From the NCBI RefSeq assembly GCF_027595985.1, contig NC_073305.1, forward strand, positions 116,282,114 to 116,346,113: a DNA stretch of 64,000 nucleotides, read 5' to 3'. Position 1 is the first letter of the stretch. Every line of letters starts with the position of its first letter. The DNA is from Sorex araneus. Lineage: Eukaryota; Chordata; Mammalia; Eulipotyphla; Soricidae. The notes under the pieces are model-generated. The model saw only the letters and a list, made by a program, of their open reading frames with translations, was not told the DNA's origin and did not search any database. Below are positions 48,801 through 56,289 of the stretch, one piece after another. A program made the position numbers and the translations under genes.

Positions 48801-51529
48801 TGAAGATAACAGCAAAGAAAAGGTGCAGGTAGCAAATGGGCCTTTTGAAAAATGCATTGCTGAGGAAGCCTATATTGATTTGACTTCAGAAGCTCCCAGC
48901 GCATGTGAAGTTAAAAAGAGTGTTTTAACATCAGAGCCATTTTCAAGTTTGGAGACTTCACAGTTGCCTGGTGTTTTGAATAATAATGCCCACAAAAAGA
49001 GAAAAAAACTTTCAAATTTAAATCATGCTCAGAAAAAACAGAGAATGGAAATAGACTTAAAGACTGAGAAAGTGGCAAAAGAGTCTCTTGAGAATGGTGA
49101 AGTACAGCAAAGAAAAGCCAGTAAGAAAAAGACTACTCCAGTAATCAAAGATCCCTCGTCTTTCAAGGCAAATTCAGGGGCTACAGTTCCATCAGAAGCA
49201 TCTACCACTTTTCCAAGCCTTTCTGCAAAGAATGTCGTCAAAAAGAAGGGAGAAATTATAGTTTCGTGGACAAGGTAAGAATCTTGTGATTTCACCAGGA
49301 GATTTTTGAGAGTCTAGGAACTTATTCTGTGATGTCATGATTTGGGGATTATATCCTAGTGTTAATATAATTCAGTGTTTTCCACTTTTTTTTTTTTAAT
49401 TAGCAGTGCAGATATACTTAAAACTTTTTTTTTTTTCTGTGTGGTATTTGGGCTTTTTCTGGCTCTGCTCAGAAGTGATCCTTGGCAGCAATCCAGGAAT
49501 CATAAATGGTGCCAGGGATTCATGCCAGGGTTTTGGCCACCCCAGTCTCATGCGAGACAAGTTTCTCACATATCCTGTACTATCTCTCTGGCCTTCTGTA
49601 TTGTTTTATCCAATCCTAAAATACAGAAAGTGATGATTTACTTCAAAAATAGGTCCTCTCAGGTAGAAGTTAGGTTAGTGGAGAACAATACCTGGAGCAT
49701 GACTCAAACTCAGATGAGTGATGTCAGAAACACCCTGGGTGCATTACACAATAATATTCGGACCTTCTGTGTTCAGATTTTACCGACCTATTTTTTTTTT
49801 TACTGAATTTTATAAAACTGTTGCTATGTTTTTCACAATCTTTGCATCCAGTTGTAGTCACTGTCACAGCCCACACTTTAGGAAGCCAGTGTCTAGAGTA
49901 GTGGCTTTTTTGGTTAGGGATGTGCTTTAGTACCATGCACAGAACTCTTCAAGTATTTTCAACTTCACTTTTTCCATTAAAAACAAACCTTCCTGGGAAC
50001 CAGAGTGATAGTATATCAGGTACGGTATTTATCTTGCATGTGGCCACGGCTTTGATCCCTGGCATCCCATATGGTCCCATGGATACTGTCTGTAGCACTG
50101 TGTCCCGTTGTTTGTTAATTTGCTTGAGTGAGTACCAGTAACGTCTCCATTGTGAGATTTGTTGTTACTGTTTTTGGCATATCGAATATGCCATGGGGAG
50201 CTTGCCAGGCTCTGCCGTTTGGGACTGGGTACTGCCAGGAGTAATTGTACTCCAGTACTGCCCCTGTGAATTTGGGAGAACACATAGATGTTCGTTTTAA
50301 ATATTGACCAGTTGGGATGTTCTGGAGGCAGTGGATTCAGGGCTAGAGGACTGAATAAGTTTTGCATGTGGGAGGCCAGGATTTGCCACTTTCTGTTGAA
50401 CACTGCTTAGCGTAGCCCCCAGAGAACCACAGGGTATGAACTAAAAAACTTTGGGAAAAAAGAAATGTTTCAAAATTCAAAACCATGCCACTTCCTCTTG
50501 GTGGAAATCAAGACATTGTTTTTTTTTTTTTTTTTTGAATCCTTTTCCTTTCTAGTCTAATCTACCTAATGATATTTCTCCCTTCAGAAATGATGACCGG
50601 GAAATTTTATTGGAATGTCAGAAAAAAGGACCATCACCAAAAACATTTTATTATTTAGCTGCCAAGTTGAATAAAAATTCCTGTCAGGTAACTACTGAAT
50701 TTTAATACCTCTGTTGTTTGATAGATGTTATTGCCTAATTTTATTTTTGCCTTTCTAGTATGTTACTGTTTTAAATAGATTTAATTTTTAATATGCTTAA
50801 GATATGCAGGTATTTATTGACCAGCTTCTTTAAAGGTACATTTCTTCATGTAGGGACCAAGTTAAAACTTGGTGATAGTCAAAGATAATAGAATAATGCT
50901 CACTTTTTTTTCTTTTTTGACATCTATGGTGAGTTCATAACGTAGATTTTGGTAGGTACTTAAAAACAATTTTAGGCAAAATAAAACATGAAGTAAGCAG
51001 GTTCTTTCTTGAATAAGGCCATTGAGTGCAAAGTCAAATTAATTGAACATCTGTGCCTATTTGGTGTCAGTTTTCTATTGCGGTATTTACTTGTTTAGGA
51101 AAACTTGAAATTGAAAAGTTAAACTAGTAAATTGCCTTTAGTGGAAACTTTTTTTGTTTTGTTTTGTTTTTGGGTCACACCCGGCGATGCACAGGGGTTA
51201 CTCCTGGCTCATGCACTCAAGAATCACCCCTGGCGGTGCTCAGGGGACCATACGGGATGCTGGGAATCGAACCCGGATCAGCCACGTGCAAGGCAAACAC
51301 CCTACCCACTATGCTATTGCTCCAGCGCCGAACATTTTTTATCTTTTAAAATGCCGTTTTATCTCTTTATTGAGAGTGATTTTATGTGTCTTTAGATGCT
51401 TTGTGAAAACATCAAAGATAATAGAATATTATTGAGTTATTTATATTTAACACTTAATTCTGAATTTTTCAGGTTTCAGAAAGATTCCAACAGTTAAAGA
51501 AGCTCTTCGAAAAGTCAAAATGCAGGTAG
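27678..51529 (+). CDS. CASP8AP2: CASP8AP2 (FLASH), complete coding sequence in nine exons
   Basis: FLASH (caspase-8-associated protein 2) is a nuclear scaffold of histone locus bodies. It binds Lsm11 of U7 snRNP, recruits the histone cleavage complex and contacts NPAT. Join 27678-27732, 30027-30095, 32662-32762, 35446-35520, 37338-37453, 41732-43920, 46157-49274, 50588-50687, 51473-51529: 5,880 bases, 1,959 residues plus stop, close to the 1,982 I recall for human. All junctions have GT/AG and the phases agree. Visible features: LDLY at residues 55-58, the motif known to recruit the cleavage complex; a coiled coil at about 72-138; a charged low-complexity middle; a conserved helical block at about 1000-1140; three SUMO-interacting motifs (Y/F)IDLT at 1664, 1717 and 1774 and VICVDED near 1746; and a C-terminal SANT/Myb-like segment at 1908-1959. 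No frameshift or premature stop is seen. Confidence 0.96.
27827..28008 (-). mobile_element. SOR-type SINE with 16-bp duplication
   Basis: Flanked by perfect CAAAATAGTAATTTTA (27811-27826 and 28009-28024), with an (ATTT)n tail. It inserted 95 bp after CASP8AP2 exon 2. Confidence 0.94.
28053..28597 (-). mobile_element. Two older minus SINEs
   Basis: 28053-28220 and 28429-28597, diverged. Confidence 0.72.
28202..28276 (+). repeat. Short tandem duplication
   Basis: 28202-28238 and 28239-28276 both read GAGCTRTTTCT, CCCAGTTAAAAGTTT and AAACAT; the copies are adjacent. Confidence 0.85.
28672..28876 (-). mobile_element. SOR-type SINE with internal duplication
   Basis: Young copy with GAAGTTTGTT flanks. 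TGTGGGATGCTGGGAGTCG occurs twice in tandem within it (about 28777-28820). Confidence 0.9.
29074..29202 (+). mobile_element. SINE, shortened
   Basis: Plus copy lacking the CATATGGTCC part, with an A-rich tail. Confidence 0.78.
29345..29962 (-). mobile_element. Three older minus SINEs
   Basis: 29345-29480, 29530-29700 and 29781-29962; the last is best preserved. Confidence 0.75.
30027..30095 (+). CDS. CASP8AP2: CASP8AP2 exon 3
   Basis: 69 bp between TTGCAG and GTATGT. It encodes [20 protein letters not shown] plus flanking residues (about 19-41) and keeps phase 1 on both sides. Confidence 0.93.
30452..30841 (-). mobile_element. Two minus SINEs
   Basis: 30452-30650 (diverged) and 30657-30841 (clear). 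Confidence 0.78.
30913..31090 (+). mobile_element. SOR-type SINE with 15-bp duplication
   Basis: Flanked by AGTGCTGTACCACAG (30898-30912 and 31091-31105). It inserted into the end of an older minus SINE (about 30865-31120). Confidence 0.94.
31285..31435 (-). mobile_element. Ancient L1 3'-UTR-type fragment
   Basis: Contains AAGTTTAAGGTGTACAATG, typical of old mammalian L1 3' regions. Highly diverged. Confidence 0.45.
31448..31817 (-). mobile_element. Nested minus SINEs
   Basis: Young inner copy 31576-31747 with ATGTTAGAG on both sides, inside an older copy that resumes and ends CTCCAGCCC at 31817. Confidence 0.9.
31836..31932 (-). mobile_element. Shortened minus SINE
   Basis: Body partly deleted; GGGGACCGTGTGGGGTGC retained. 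Confidence 0.72.
32000..32370 (-). repeat. Unclassified old repeat
   Basis: CACACCT/CACATGG-rich sequence ending in a tRNA-like GGGGATTGAACTTGGAACC and GAGCATGAACCC. Similar texture occurs at 38826-38976 and 40560-40895. Confidence 0.4.
32387..32618 (-). mobile_element. Truncated copy of the L1-tailed element before CASP8AP2 exon 4
   Basis: 232-bp minus-strand insertion flanked by perfect 16-bp repeats TGGAAATACCTATTTT (32371-32386 and 32619-32634). It shares CACTGGTGAAGGGATGG, the TTACAAGG block, the GGGATGGGAGGTGTA block and the AATAAAATAAAA tail with the element at 12522-13188. Its edge is 43 bp from exon 4; the right duplication ends 27 bp from it. Confidence 0.85.
32662..32762 (+). CDS. 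CASP8AP2: CASP8AP2 exon 4 (LDLY motif)
   Basis: 101 bp between TTTTAG and GTATGA. It encodes residues about 42-75, including [16 protein letters not shown] is the four-residue motif reported in human FLASH as needed to recruit the histone cleavage complex. The exon is hemmed in by an L1-tail insertion ending 28 bp upstream and a SINE beginning about 18 bp downstream. Confidence 0.93.
32781..32962 (-). mobile_element. SOR-type SINE beside CASP8AP2 exon 4
   Basis: Begins about 18 bp after the exon 4 donor. Flanks TTAATAAAATT and TTAATAGAATT are a target duplication; T-run about 20. Confidence 0.92.
33041..33598 (-). mobile_element. U6 snRNA/L1 chimeric retrogene
   Basis: Read on the minus strand, 33598-33528 matches about the first 70 nt of U6 snRNA, including the CTCGGCAGCACATATAC core and ATACAGAGATGATTAGCAT, and then passes directly into L1 3'-UTR-type sequence that ends in a poly-A (T tract at 33041-33053). 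U6 fused 5' to an L1 3' end is the known product of RT template switching. Diverged flanks ATCACATTATT (33024-33034) and ATCACCTTATT (33604-33614) may be the target-site duplication. Confidence 0.85.
33528..33598 (-). pseudogene. U6 snRNA pseudogene part of the chimera
   Basis: 71 bases aligned to U6 nt 1 to about 72 with a few substitutions, including changes in the catalytic ACAGAGA region (ACAGAGATGATTAGC against ACAGAGAAGATTAGC) and loss of everything 3' of it. No upstream U6 promoter elements are expected or seen. It cannot yield a functional U6. Confidence 0.85.
33690..34028 (-). mobile_element. Two minus SINEs
   Basis: 33690-33856 (clear) and 33887-34028 (diverged). Confidence 0.78.
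34585..34725 (+). mobile_element. L1 3' end, plus orientation
   Basis: GGGAGGTGGGAGAGAATCTG, GGATTGGTGTTGGAACATTG and GAACAACTTTGTAA are the plus-strand version of the L1 3' UTR seen elsewhere in reverse. It is interrupted by a SINE at 34726. Confidence 0.65.
34726..34907 (-). mobile_element. SOR-type SINE in L1 3' end
   Basis: Near-consensus copy; TGTAAATCA repeated on both sides. Confidence 0.92.
34931..35090 (-). mobile_element. SOR-type SINE
   Basis: Minus copy missing part of the tRNA-like head. Confidence 0.85.
35131..35378 (-). mobile_element. Long-body SINE 67 bp before CASP8AP2 exon 5
   Basis: Flanks AAGATAATCTTTTA (35117-35130) and AAGGTAGTCTTTTA (35379-35392) are a slightly diverged 14-bp duplication. 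Its edge lies close to the exon 5 acceptor region. Confidence 0.88.
35446..35520 (+). CDS. CASP8AP2: CASP8AP2 exon 5 (coiled coil)
   Basis: 75 bp, 25 codons, phase 0 on both ends, between TTATAG and GTAGGA. It encodes [20 protein letters not shown] onward, the first half of the coiled coil that mediates FLASH self-association and Lsm11 contact. Confidence 0.93.
35635..35789 (-). mobile_element. Old minus SINE
   Basis: GGGCTATACCTGGTAG start and ATTATCTAGCCCC end. Confidence 0.8.
36003..36198 (-). mobile_element. SOR-type SINE, first of two at one target
   Basis: Young copy with a T-run of more than 20. Flanks share AAAACGGTG (35992-36000 and 36201-36209). Confidence 0.92.
36217..36387 (-). 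mobile_element. SOR-type SINE, second of two at one target
   Basis: Flanked by AAAAACGGTGGTATTTTT and AAAAACGATGGTATTTTT, one difference. Confidence 0.93.
36418..36665 (-). mobile_element. Long-body SINE
   Basis: Full-length minus copy beginning TGTAGCACTGTAGCACTGTC and ending at the tRNA-like head. No clear duplication seen. Confidence 0.88.
36889..37073 (-). mobile_element. SOR-type SINE
   Basis: Young copy of the CATGCACTCAGG variant, with a tandem GGGATGCTGGGATGCTGG slip. Confidence 0.92.
37338..37453 (+). CDS. CASP8AP2: CASP8AP2 exon 6 (coiled coil)
   Basis: 116 bp between TGTTTAG and GTATAA. It encodes [20 protein letters not shown] onward, the second half of the N-terminal coiled coil, and ends with two bases of the arginine codon completed in exon 7. 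Confidence 0.93.
37736..37900 (+). mobile_element. SOR-type SINE
   Basis: Moderately diverged plus copy. Confidence 0.85.
38178..38976. mobile_element. Three older SINE or SINE-like pieces
   Basis: 38178-38347 (-, clear), 38572-38670 (+, partial) and 38826-38976 (-, old unclassified type). Confidence 0.65.
39061..39242 (-). mobile_element. SOR-type SINE with 13-bp duplication
   Basis: Flanked by CAAAGTAGTTTTT (39048-39060 and 39243-39255). Confidence 0.93.
39413..39770 (-). mobile_element. L1 3' UTR fragment
   Basis: Minus-strand copy with AAATCATCATGAGATATACA, CATCCCTCCACCAGTGTACA, GGGCATTATGGTTAGCAAA and CAGAGTGATCCTTT in the same order as the L1 3' UTR at 9611-10100. Confidence 0.8.
39783..40169 (-). 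mobile_element. Two minus SINEs
   Basis: 39783-39976 and 39990-40169. The second has flanks ATAAAGAATTCTT and ACAAAGAGTTCTT. Confidence 0.85.
40275..40560 (-). mobile_element. Two degenerate minus SINEs
   Basis: 40275-40422 and 40438-40560. Confidence 0.65.
41525..41679 (+). mobile_element. SINE 52 bp before CASP8AP2 exon 7
   Basis: Diverged plus copy with flanks CAGTTAACTTTG and CAATTAACTTTG. Confidence 0.82.
41732..43920 (+). CDS. CASP8AP2: CASP8AP2 exon 7 (large exon)
   Basis: 2,189 bp, residues about 139-869. It begins SEFPHFRNN after the split arginine codon and ends SHK plus one base before GTAATA (43921). The product is highly charged (R, K, E, S-rich) and lacks a folded-domain signature, as expected for this part of FLASH. 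If intron 7 were retained, a stop would follow 14 codons later (43962-43964). Confidence 0.95.
44012..44565 (-). mobile_element. Three older minus SINE pieces
   Basis: 44012-44216 (diverged), 44270-44315 (head only) and 44400-44565 (clear). Confidence 0.65.
44324..44380 (+). repeat. TCC-rich tract
   Basis: CCTCCTCCTCCTCTCCTCC-type simple sequence. Confidence 0.9.
44578..44749 (-). mobile_element. SOR-type SINE with 17-bp duplication
   Basis: Flanked by TCTGCTTTTTCTTTTTT (44561-44577 and 44750-44766). Young. Confidence 0.93.
44832..45130 (-). mobile_element. L1 3' UTR fragment
   Basis: Minus-strand copy with CCCTCCACCAGCGTACAT, ATTATGGTATGCAATACAGG and AGAGGTCATCATGCTTG. The sequence beyond 45140 has recurrent GTGGCAATTTTG motifs and may belong to the same element. 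Confidence 0.75.
45859..45986 (-). mobile_element. Shortened minus SINE
   Basis: The middle of the body is deleted between GGGCCATATGGGA and GGCACCCTACC. Confidence 0.82.
46157..49274 (+). CDS. CASP8AP2: CASP8AP2 exon 8 (largest exon, SUMO-interacting motifs)
   Basis: 3,118 bp, residues about 869-1908, between TTCACAG and GTAAGA. It contains LDELEEGEI-like acidic sequence near its start, the conserved helical block with [17 protein letters not shown] and [20 protein letters not shown], three (Y/F)IDLT motifs, VICVDED, and a basic stretch ([18 protein letters not shown]) that looks like a nuclear localisation signal. A 59-bp segment recurs in intron 8. Confidence 0.95.
49421..49595 (-). mobile_element. 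Old minus SINE
   Basis: Diverged; ACTATCTCTCTGGCC end. Confidence 0.72.
49990..50440. mobile_element. Rearranged SINE cluster
   Basis: A plus common SINE head (49990-50083) is interrupted by a partial long-body minus SINE (50092-50222), then resumes (50228-50268). The exon 8 copy follows (50270-50328), then another plus SINE (about 50339-50440). Confidence 0.7.
50270..50328 (+). repeat. Partial copy of CASP8AP2 exon 8 inside intron 8
   Basis: 59 bp matching exon 8 positions 48581-48641 except for one substitution near the start and a small clustered difference with a net loss of two bases (GTAGCC against GTTC). It is in the same orientation, 1.7 kb downstream of its source. The reading frame is broken by the loss, so it is not an alternative exon. 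It sits inside a disturbed SINE cluster. Confidence 0.85.
50588..50687 (+). CDS. CASP8AP2: CASP8AP2 exon 9 (SANT/Myb-like)
   Basis: 100 bp between CCTTCAG and GTAACT. It encodes [20 protein letters not shown] and onward, the first two helices of the C-terminal SANT/Myb-like domain that in human FLASH binds NPAT. Confidence 0.94.
50688..51472 (+). other. CASP8AP2 intron 9 contents
   Basis: AT-rich single-copy sequence with one minus-strand SINE (51150-51329). Nothing else recognised. Confidence 0.55.
51150..51329 (-). mobile_element. SOR-type SINE in intron 9
   Basis: Young copy of the CATGCACTC variant. Confidence 0.92.
51473..51529 (+). CDS. CASP8AP2: CASP8AP2 exon 10 with stop codon
   Basis: Starts after TTTTTCAG and encodes [18 protein letters not shown] then TAG at 51527-51529. 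It is the last helix of the SANT/Myb-like domain; the KSKCR terminus matches the family as I remember it. Confidence 0.94.
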   Translation, partial: VSERFQQLKKLFEKSKCR

Positions 51530-52163
51530 CTAATGGCCATGGTGAAATCTACAAAATGTTTGGCACTGCATCTGTGCAGTTAAGGACCCTTATGTCATTG
51601 GAGATATGAGTGTTCAGTGAGGAACGCCCAGTTGAGTCCTTCTTCAGTTATCCACGGGATATGTCCAGAGTGTCACCTACTGCGATTCCGATCAGCGTGA
51701 TAGCTCTCTTCAACCTTCTGATTCCCCAGAATGAGGGGCAGGCCATTTAAAGGTTAATAATACATTTGTTTTGATCAAGAAAAAACATGCTCAATTTGAT
51801 GCTTTATACTCATTGTGTCTGGCTTCATTGTAATTTTCCACATTTTTATTTAGTTGTGCAAATACTTTAAAATACAAAACATCTTTTTCCCCAGTTATTT
51901 TGGGGAATGATGGCATTGTTTGAGGGAGCCATGAGGTGCTGGGGGATGAACCCAGCATAATATATAATACTTTTTGCATAATATACTTTTGCAATTGAGC
52001 GCTGTCCCAGCCTCTCAAAATACAAAATGTACACTCTTAAACCCCAAATCAGTTGTCATCTAAGTAGATGGCATCATTTACCTTTAGAATTAATGCTCAC
52101 AGAATGTTTTCTCAGACCACCATTGCATAGGTTGTTTAAGGCAGATTAATATTTAACATCAGG

Positions 52164-52347
52164 TTGGAGCCAGAGTGATAGTACAGTGAGTAGGGCATTT
52201 GCCTTGCACATGGCCTACTGGGTTCGATCCCTGGCATCCCGGATGGTCCCCTGAGTCCACCAGGATTGATCCCTGAGTGCAGGGCCAGGAGTCAGCTGTG
52301 AGCACTGCTGTGTGTGGCCTCCCTACCCTCCCCCCCCAAAAAAAATT
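52164..52347 (+). mobile_element. SOR-type SINE in CASP8AP2 3' UTR region
   Basis: Complete plus copy, moderately diverged, ending in a C/A-rich tail. Confidence 0.87.
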
Positions 52348-53160
52348 TGAGCTTTTCCAATGAGGAAACTTACAAGGCTATCTTCATAATGTAATCTTTT
52401 TAATGAGCAAACCTTGGTCCCCCACATGCACTGCAAGCACCCTCCTTCCAGTATTATCTTTCTGGCCCCAACACAACAGTCAATTTAAATTAGATGGTTT
52501 GAGTTAAGTAAAATTTGAATAGAAGCAAGATCAGGTTGATCTCAGAGTGATGAAAGATTCTGATATTTTTGAGTTATAAATTAGTTTCTGCATTCCCTGT
52601 AAATGACTGTATTTAGATATTGTTAGTTTCAGAATTTAGGAGTAACTAATTTCCTAATGAGATCTTCAAAGGACAATTAATACCTATACCATAACATTTA
52701 AATTCTCTGCATATAAATGTAAGCTTCAATAATGGGCATTTAAAGGAAAAACTTATTCTAAAAGAACATTCATAAATGTTTAAAGCAAAAATGACCTGAT
52801 TATTTTTCAGATTTACGGTGCTTTAAATTTTCCACTGCCTTTAAGAAATTAAACTCAGTTAAAGGTATTTTTTTGTTTGATCTGAAAGTTATCTTAAAAT
52901 GTGACTTCCTTTCTCTTGCAAAAATAATGTATATTTATGAAAGAATTAACTTGGATCTGCAAGTATGCTTATTAGTGTTTTCAAATTCCATTACAACTTG
53001 AATGAAATTTAAATCTTTAAAAACAAAAACCTTTAAATCTTTCAGTGAATTTAATTGGAGATTTTATTTGCTTACATGATGCCCAAATAGTAACTTCATT
53101 TCTAATTGTCTCCTTGATTTTGATTCTCTGAGTATTGTGTACACAATTAAATTTTTGTCA

Positions 53161-53307
53161 TGGGGCCAGAAAGATAGCATAGGTGCTTGCCTTGCAGCTG
53201 TCCTGGCTTTAATTTATGGTCCTTCCAACTCCTTCAGGAGTGATTCCTGAGGCAGAGCCAGAAGTAAGCTCTGAGCACTGCTGCGTGTGGTCCAAAAACA
53301 AACAGAA
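53161..53307 (+). mobile_element. SINE in CASP8AP2 3' UTR region
   Basis: Diverged plus copy, GGGGCCAGAAAGATAGCAT start. Confidence 0.82.
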
Positions 53308-54059
53308 AACGCTAAATTTTGTCAGCTGTATTGACAAGATAGTTACCAAGATGATTTATCGAAAATTTAGTTCTTTGACTCCAGTGCTATCAAATTAGAA
53401 CTCATTTAAAAGAGCAACACTTTCTGAACAAAAGATAATAATCATTACTGAAGTGTTTTCTTACATTACAAATAAGTTTCTGAATACCTAGGAGTCTTGA
53501 TTTATAGTGAATTACTGCACAGAAGCTTGGACTTCCTCATGTTTTAAATGGGGAAGTGGGGAGCAGTTATATGACTTATGTGGTTACCAGTTAATAACCT
53601 ACATTTGTACTTGATTCCTCTTTAATCTGAAATCAGCATGTTCAGCAAATCATTTAGATTTGCATAGCTGCTATTATCCAAGATATTTATTTTTAAACAG
53701 TTTAGAATTTGTTACTAAGATGAAAGCAACACTAGTCTAGTGTTGAAACCTTAGTTTTGATATTTGAAAGAAATGACTTCCTTTTCTAGATTTTCAAAAA
53801 TAGTTTTGCAGTGTTTTAAGCTTAATGTTTATTTAGTTCATTTTTGTTTATTTTTATTTGCTTTTCTAATTCCCTTTCATTTTGATAAATTGTAACATAG
53901 TATGTAAATATGTATAATTATGTTGTAAAATACTTTGTGTGTGTGTGTACTTGTGCTTTGTTTATACACATGGATAAATGGCTTTGCTTAGCCAAGGCTT
54001 TTTTTTAATCTATATAAAACGTTTTGTATAAAGTTTGCTGTCATTGCCAGTAATGTGTA

Positions 54060-54065
54060 AATAAA
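54060..54065 (+). promoter_or_regulatory. Candidate polyadenylation signal of CASP8AP2
   Basis: Canonical AATAAA followed within 30 bases by TTCTGTTTTATTTTGTTTG, a plausible downstream U/GU-rich element. It lies at the end of a SINE-poor AT-rich tract downstream of the CASP8AP2 stop. Confidence 0.4.
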
Positions 54066-54091
54066 ACCATGTAAAGTTCTGTTTTATTTTG

Positions 54092-54428
54092 TTTGTATTT
54101 TTAGGCCACTCCCAGAAATGGTATTAGGTGTGGGGCCATGTAGAGCTTGCTGGATGCTGGGGTTAGAACCTGGGGTTCCAACATGGAACATGCCCAGTCC
54201 TTTGAGCCGTCTCCTTGTCTCAATTGTTATATTTTGATTAGGATATTTCTTTCAGTGCGGCCAGAGTGATTATAGCGAGTGGGCACTTGCCTCGTACACA
54301 ACCGACCCGGGTCTGATCCCCCAACCCCACATGATCCCTTGAGCATCGTTAGAAGTGGTTTCTGAGCACAGAGCCAGGAGTAAGCCCTGAGCACAGCCAA
54401 GTGTGCCCCACTCCCTATCCCCAGAAAA
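54092..54428. mobile_element. Two SINEs after the CASP8AP2 end
   Basis: 54092-54220 (-, diverged) and 54254-54428 (+, clear). Confidence 0.78.
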
Positions 54429-55070
54429 CAAAATATATGGAATATTTCTTTTAGTGTGTTTAGATAATTACAAGAGTAAAAAGGCAAGGGGAACATGGGA
54501 GACTATTTAACAGAGTTGTTTCTTGAGGGGGTGGGACCTATAAGTAGAGTTAGTATGGGAAAAGTTGCTTTTTACTGCTTTCTCACACCTGGTGCTAATA
54601 CGGTGAACCCCATCTCTGTGACCGGTGTCATGGAAAAATGGTACTACCACAAAGTCCGTTAGGGTGAAGATTTGGAGGAAACAGAATAATTTGACAGGCT
54701 TGTGTATTTATTCACTTTTTCCTCCAGACTCAGGACTAGTGAGTTATCTAATCCCTGGACTCCAGCAAGTGCTTTCGGACATTCCCTAATCTGAAGAATT
54801 GCTTGGTAGGTGACACTGAAGTAATTAACTGATTTTATAGTGCTGGGATTGTGCACTATAGACTTCTCTCTTTGAACTCCCAACAGAACATAGAGGACTG
54901 TCCTCAGCCATTTCCTAGTTTTCAGAAGTGTTGGAAAGAAGTTCAAGGCCAGAGAGATGTGGCTGACTCCTATTGCCAACACCGCATGGTCTGCCCATCA
55001 TCATTGATGTGGGCAGGGCCTGAGCAGCACCACATCCTCGGAGCCCTTGCCCTGAACCATTAGCCTGGTT

Positions 55071-55294
55071 GCACTGTAGCACTGTCATCTCGTTGTTTAT
55101 CGATTTGCTTGAGCGGGTACCAGTAACATCTCCATTGTGAGGGTTGTTACTCTTTGGCATATTGAGTACGCCATGGGTAGCTTGCCAGGCTCTGCTGTGT
55201 GGCTCTTGCTGGGCTCTCTGAGAGGGACAGAGGAATGAACCCGAGTCGGCCTCATGCAAGGCAAATGCCCTACCCACTGTGCTATTACTCCAGT
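55071..55294 (-). mobile_element. Long-body SINE, 14-bp duplication
   Basis: Flanked by CCATTAGCCTGGTT (55057-55070 and 55295-55308). The tail reads GACAGTGCTACAGTGC on the minus strand, with no A-run. Confidence 0.9.
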
Positions 55295-55972
55295 CCATTA
55301 GCCTGGTTAGCCAAGAAACAACAGAATGCAACACTTAGTTGTTCTCCAGAGCCCGGTCAGGAAAGTGGTCTTTCCAGGGCCAGGTCTAGCCACTGAGTTC
55401 TATATGTGCTGACCTCTGCAATATCCCCAAATGTGAGAGACTTTATAATTTACGGAGTGGGGGCTCTGTGTTTGCGCTCTCCTGTTTATGGGCCAGGGAT
55501 GTGTTACAGTGGAAGACAGTGTGCTTCTCTGTAAGGTTCTGGGTTCAATCCTTGACACTACCAAAAACAGTAAGCTTTCACAAAGTGCTCTCATGTAACA
55601 CCACCCAGGGCAAGAACAAGACCTTTGTATCCTCTCAGAAAGCTTCCACATACTCTGCTTCTAGTTAGAATTCTTCACCCTAGCAATAAACAATTGCTGG
55701 CAAATTACCATAGGTTCATTTGACCTTTTTTTGAAGTTCCAAATGGAATATTCTTTATGTGCCATGGTGTACCAGAGACCACACCCCTTCTGGGGATCCC
55801 AAACAGCAATGCCATGGGAACCACACTAAGCTTTCAGGGCCGTGCTGGGGATCAAACTACACAGCAAGTGCTATACCCATGGGCTACCCTTAGGCTCTGA
55901 CATCATGTGTTTTCACCCCCTATGAATTCTGATAATTAATTTGTACTCAGTGACTTTGAAATGTTTACTCTT

Positions 55973-56285
55973 AAGGCCAGAGGGAGTGAAGCACTTGCTT
56001 TGTTTGTATGCAGCCAAAGCAGCTGCAACTCAGGTTCGAATCCCCTATACTACATAGGGTTCTCTGAGCACTACCAGGGATCAACTCTGGGTAATGATTC
56101 AGAGTAGTAGCCCCTGAGCACTGCTAGGTGTGGCCCCAACCCCTCCCCCTCCCAAAATGCTTCATTCTAGGTCTAGAGGTCGTTTAAAAGACTGGAGCAT
56201 GTGCTTTGTATGAGGGGGGACCCCAGTTCCATCTCGGGCACTGCATTATCTATCCTCTGAGCACTGTCAGTGTGTCCCAAAAATT
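55973..56285 (+). mobile_element. Two diverged plus SINEs
   Basis: 55973-56140 with B-box-like GGTTCGAATCCCC, and 56188-56285. Confidence 0.75.
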
Positions 56286-56289
56286 AGGA

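Larger units (their letters stand above)
49275..50587 (+). other. CASP8AP2 intron 8 contents
   Basis: A degenerate SINE at 49421-49595, single-copy sequence 49600-49990, then a rearranged SINE cluster (49990-50440) that contains a 59-bp copy of exon 8. A T-rich tract (50519-50536) precedes exon 9. Confidence 0.55.
51530..54085 (+). other. CASP8AP2: CASP8AP2 3' untranslated region (predicted extent)
   Basis: After the stop the sequence is AT-rich, largely free of SINEs (exceptions: a degenerate piece at 51890-52013, a plus SINE at 52164-52347, a fragment at 52405-52470 and a plus SINE at 53161-53307), and ends with the strongest polyadenylation signal, AATAAA at 54060-54065, in a T/GT-rich context. 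The length, about 2.5 kb, is inferred; an earlier weak ATTAAA near 52850 could also be used. Confidence 0.45.

Noticed and set aside
50270-50328. Alternative or duplicated coding exon
   Set aside because: It has no splice sites of its own and a frame-breaking loss, so it cannot replace the exon 8 segment.
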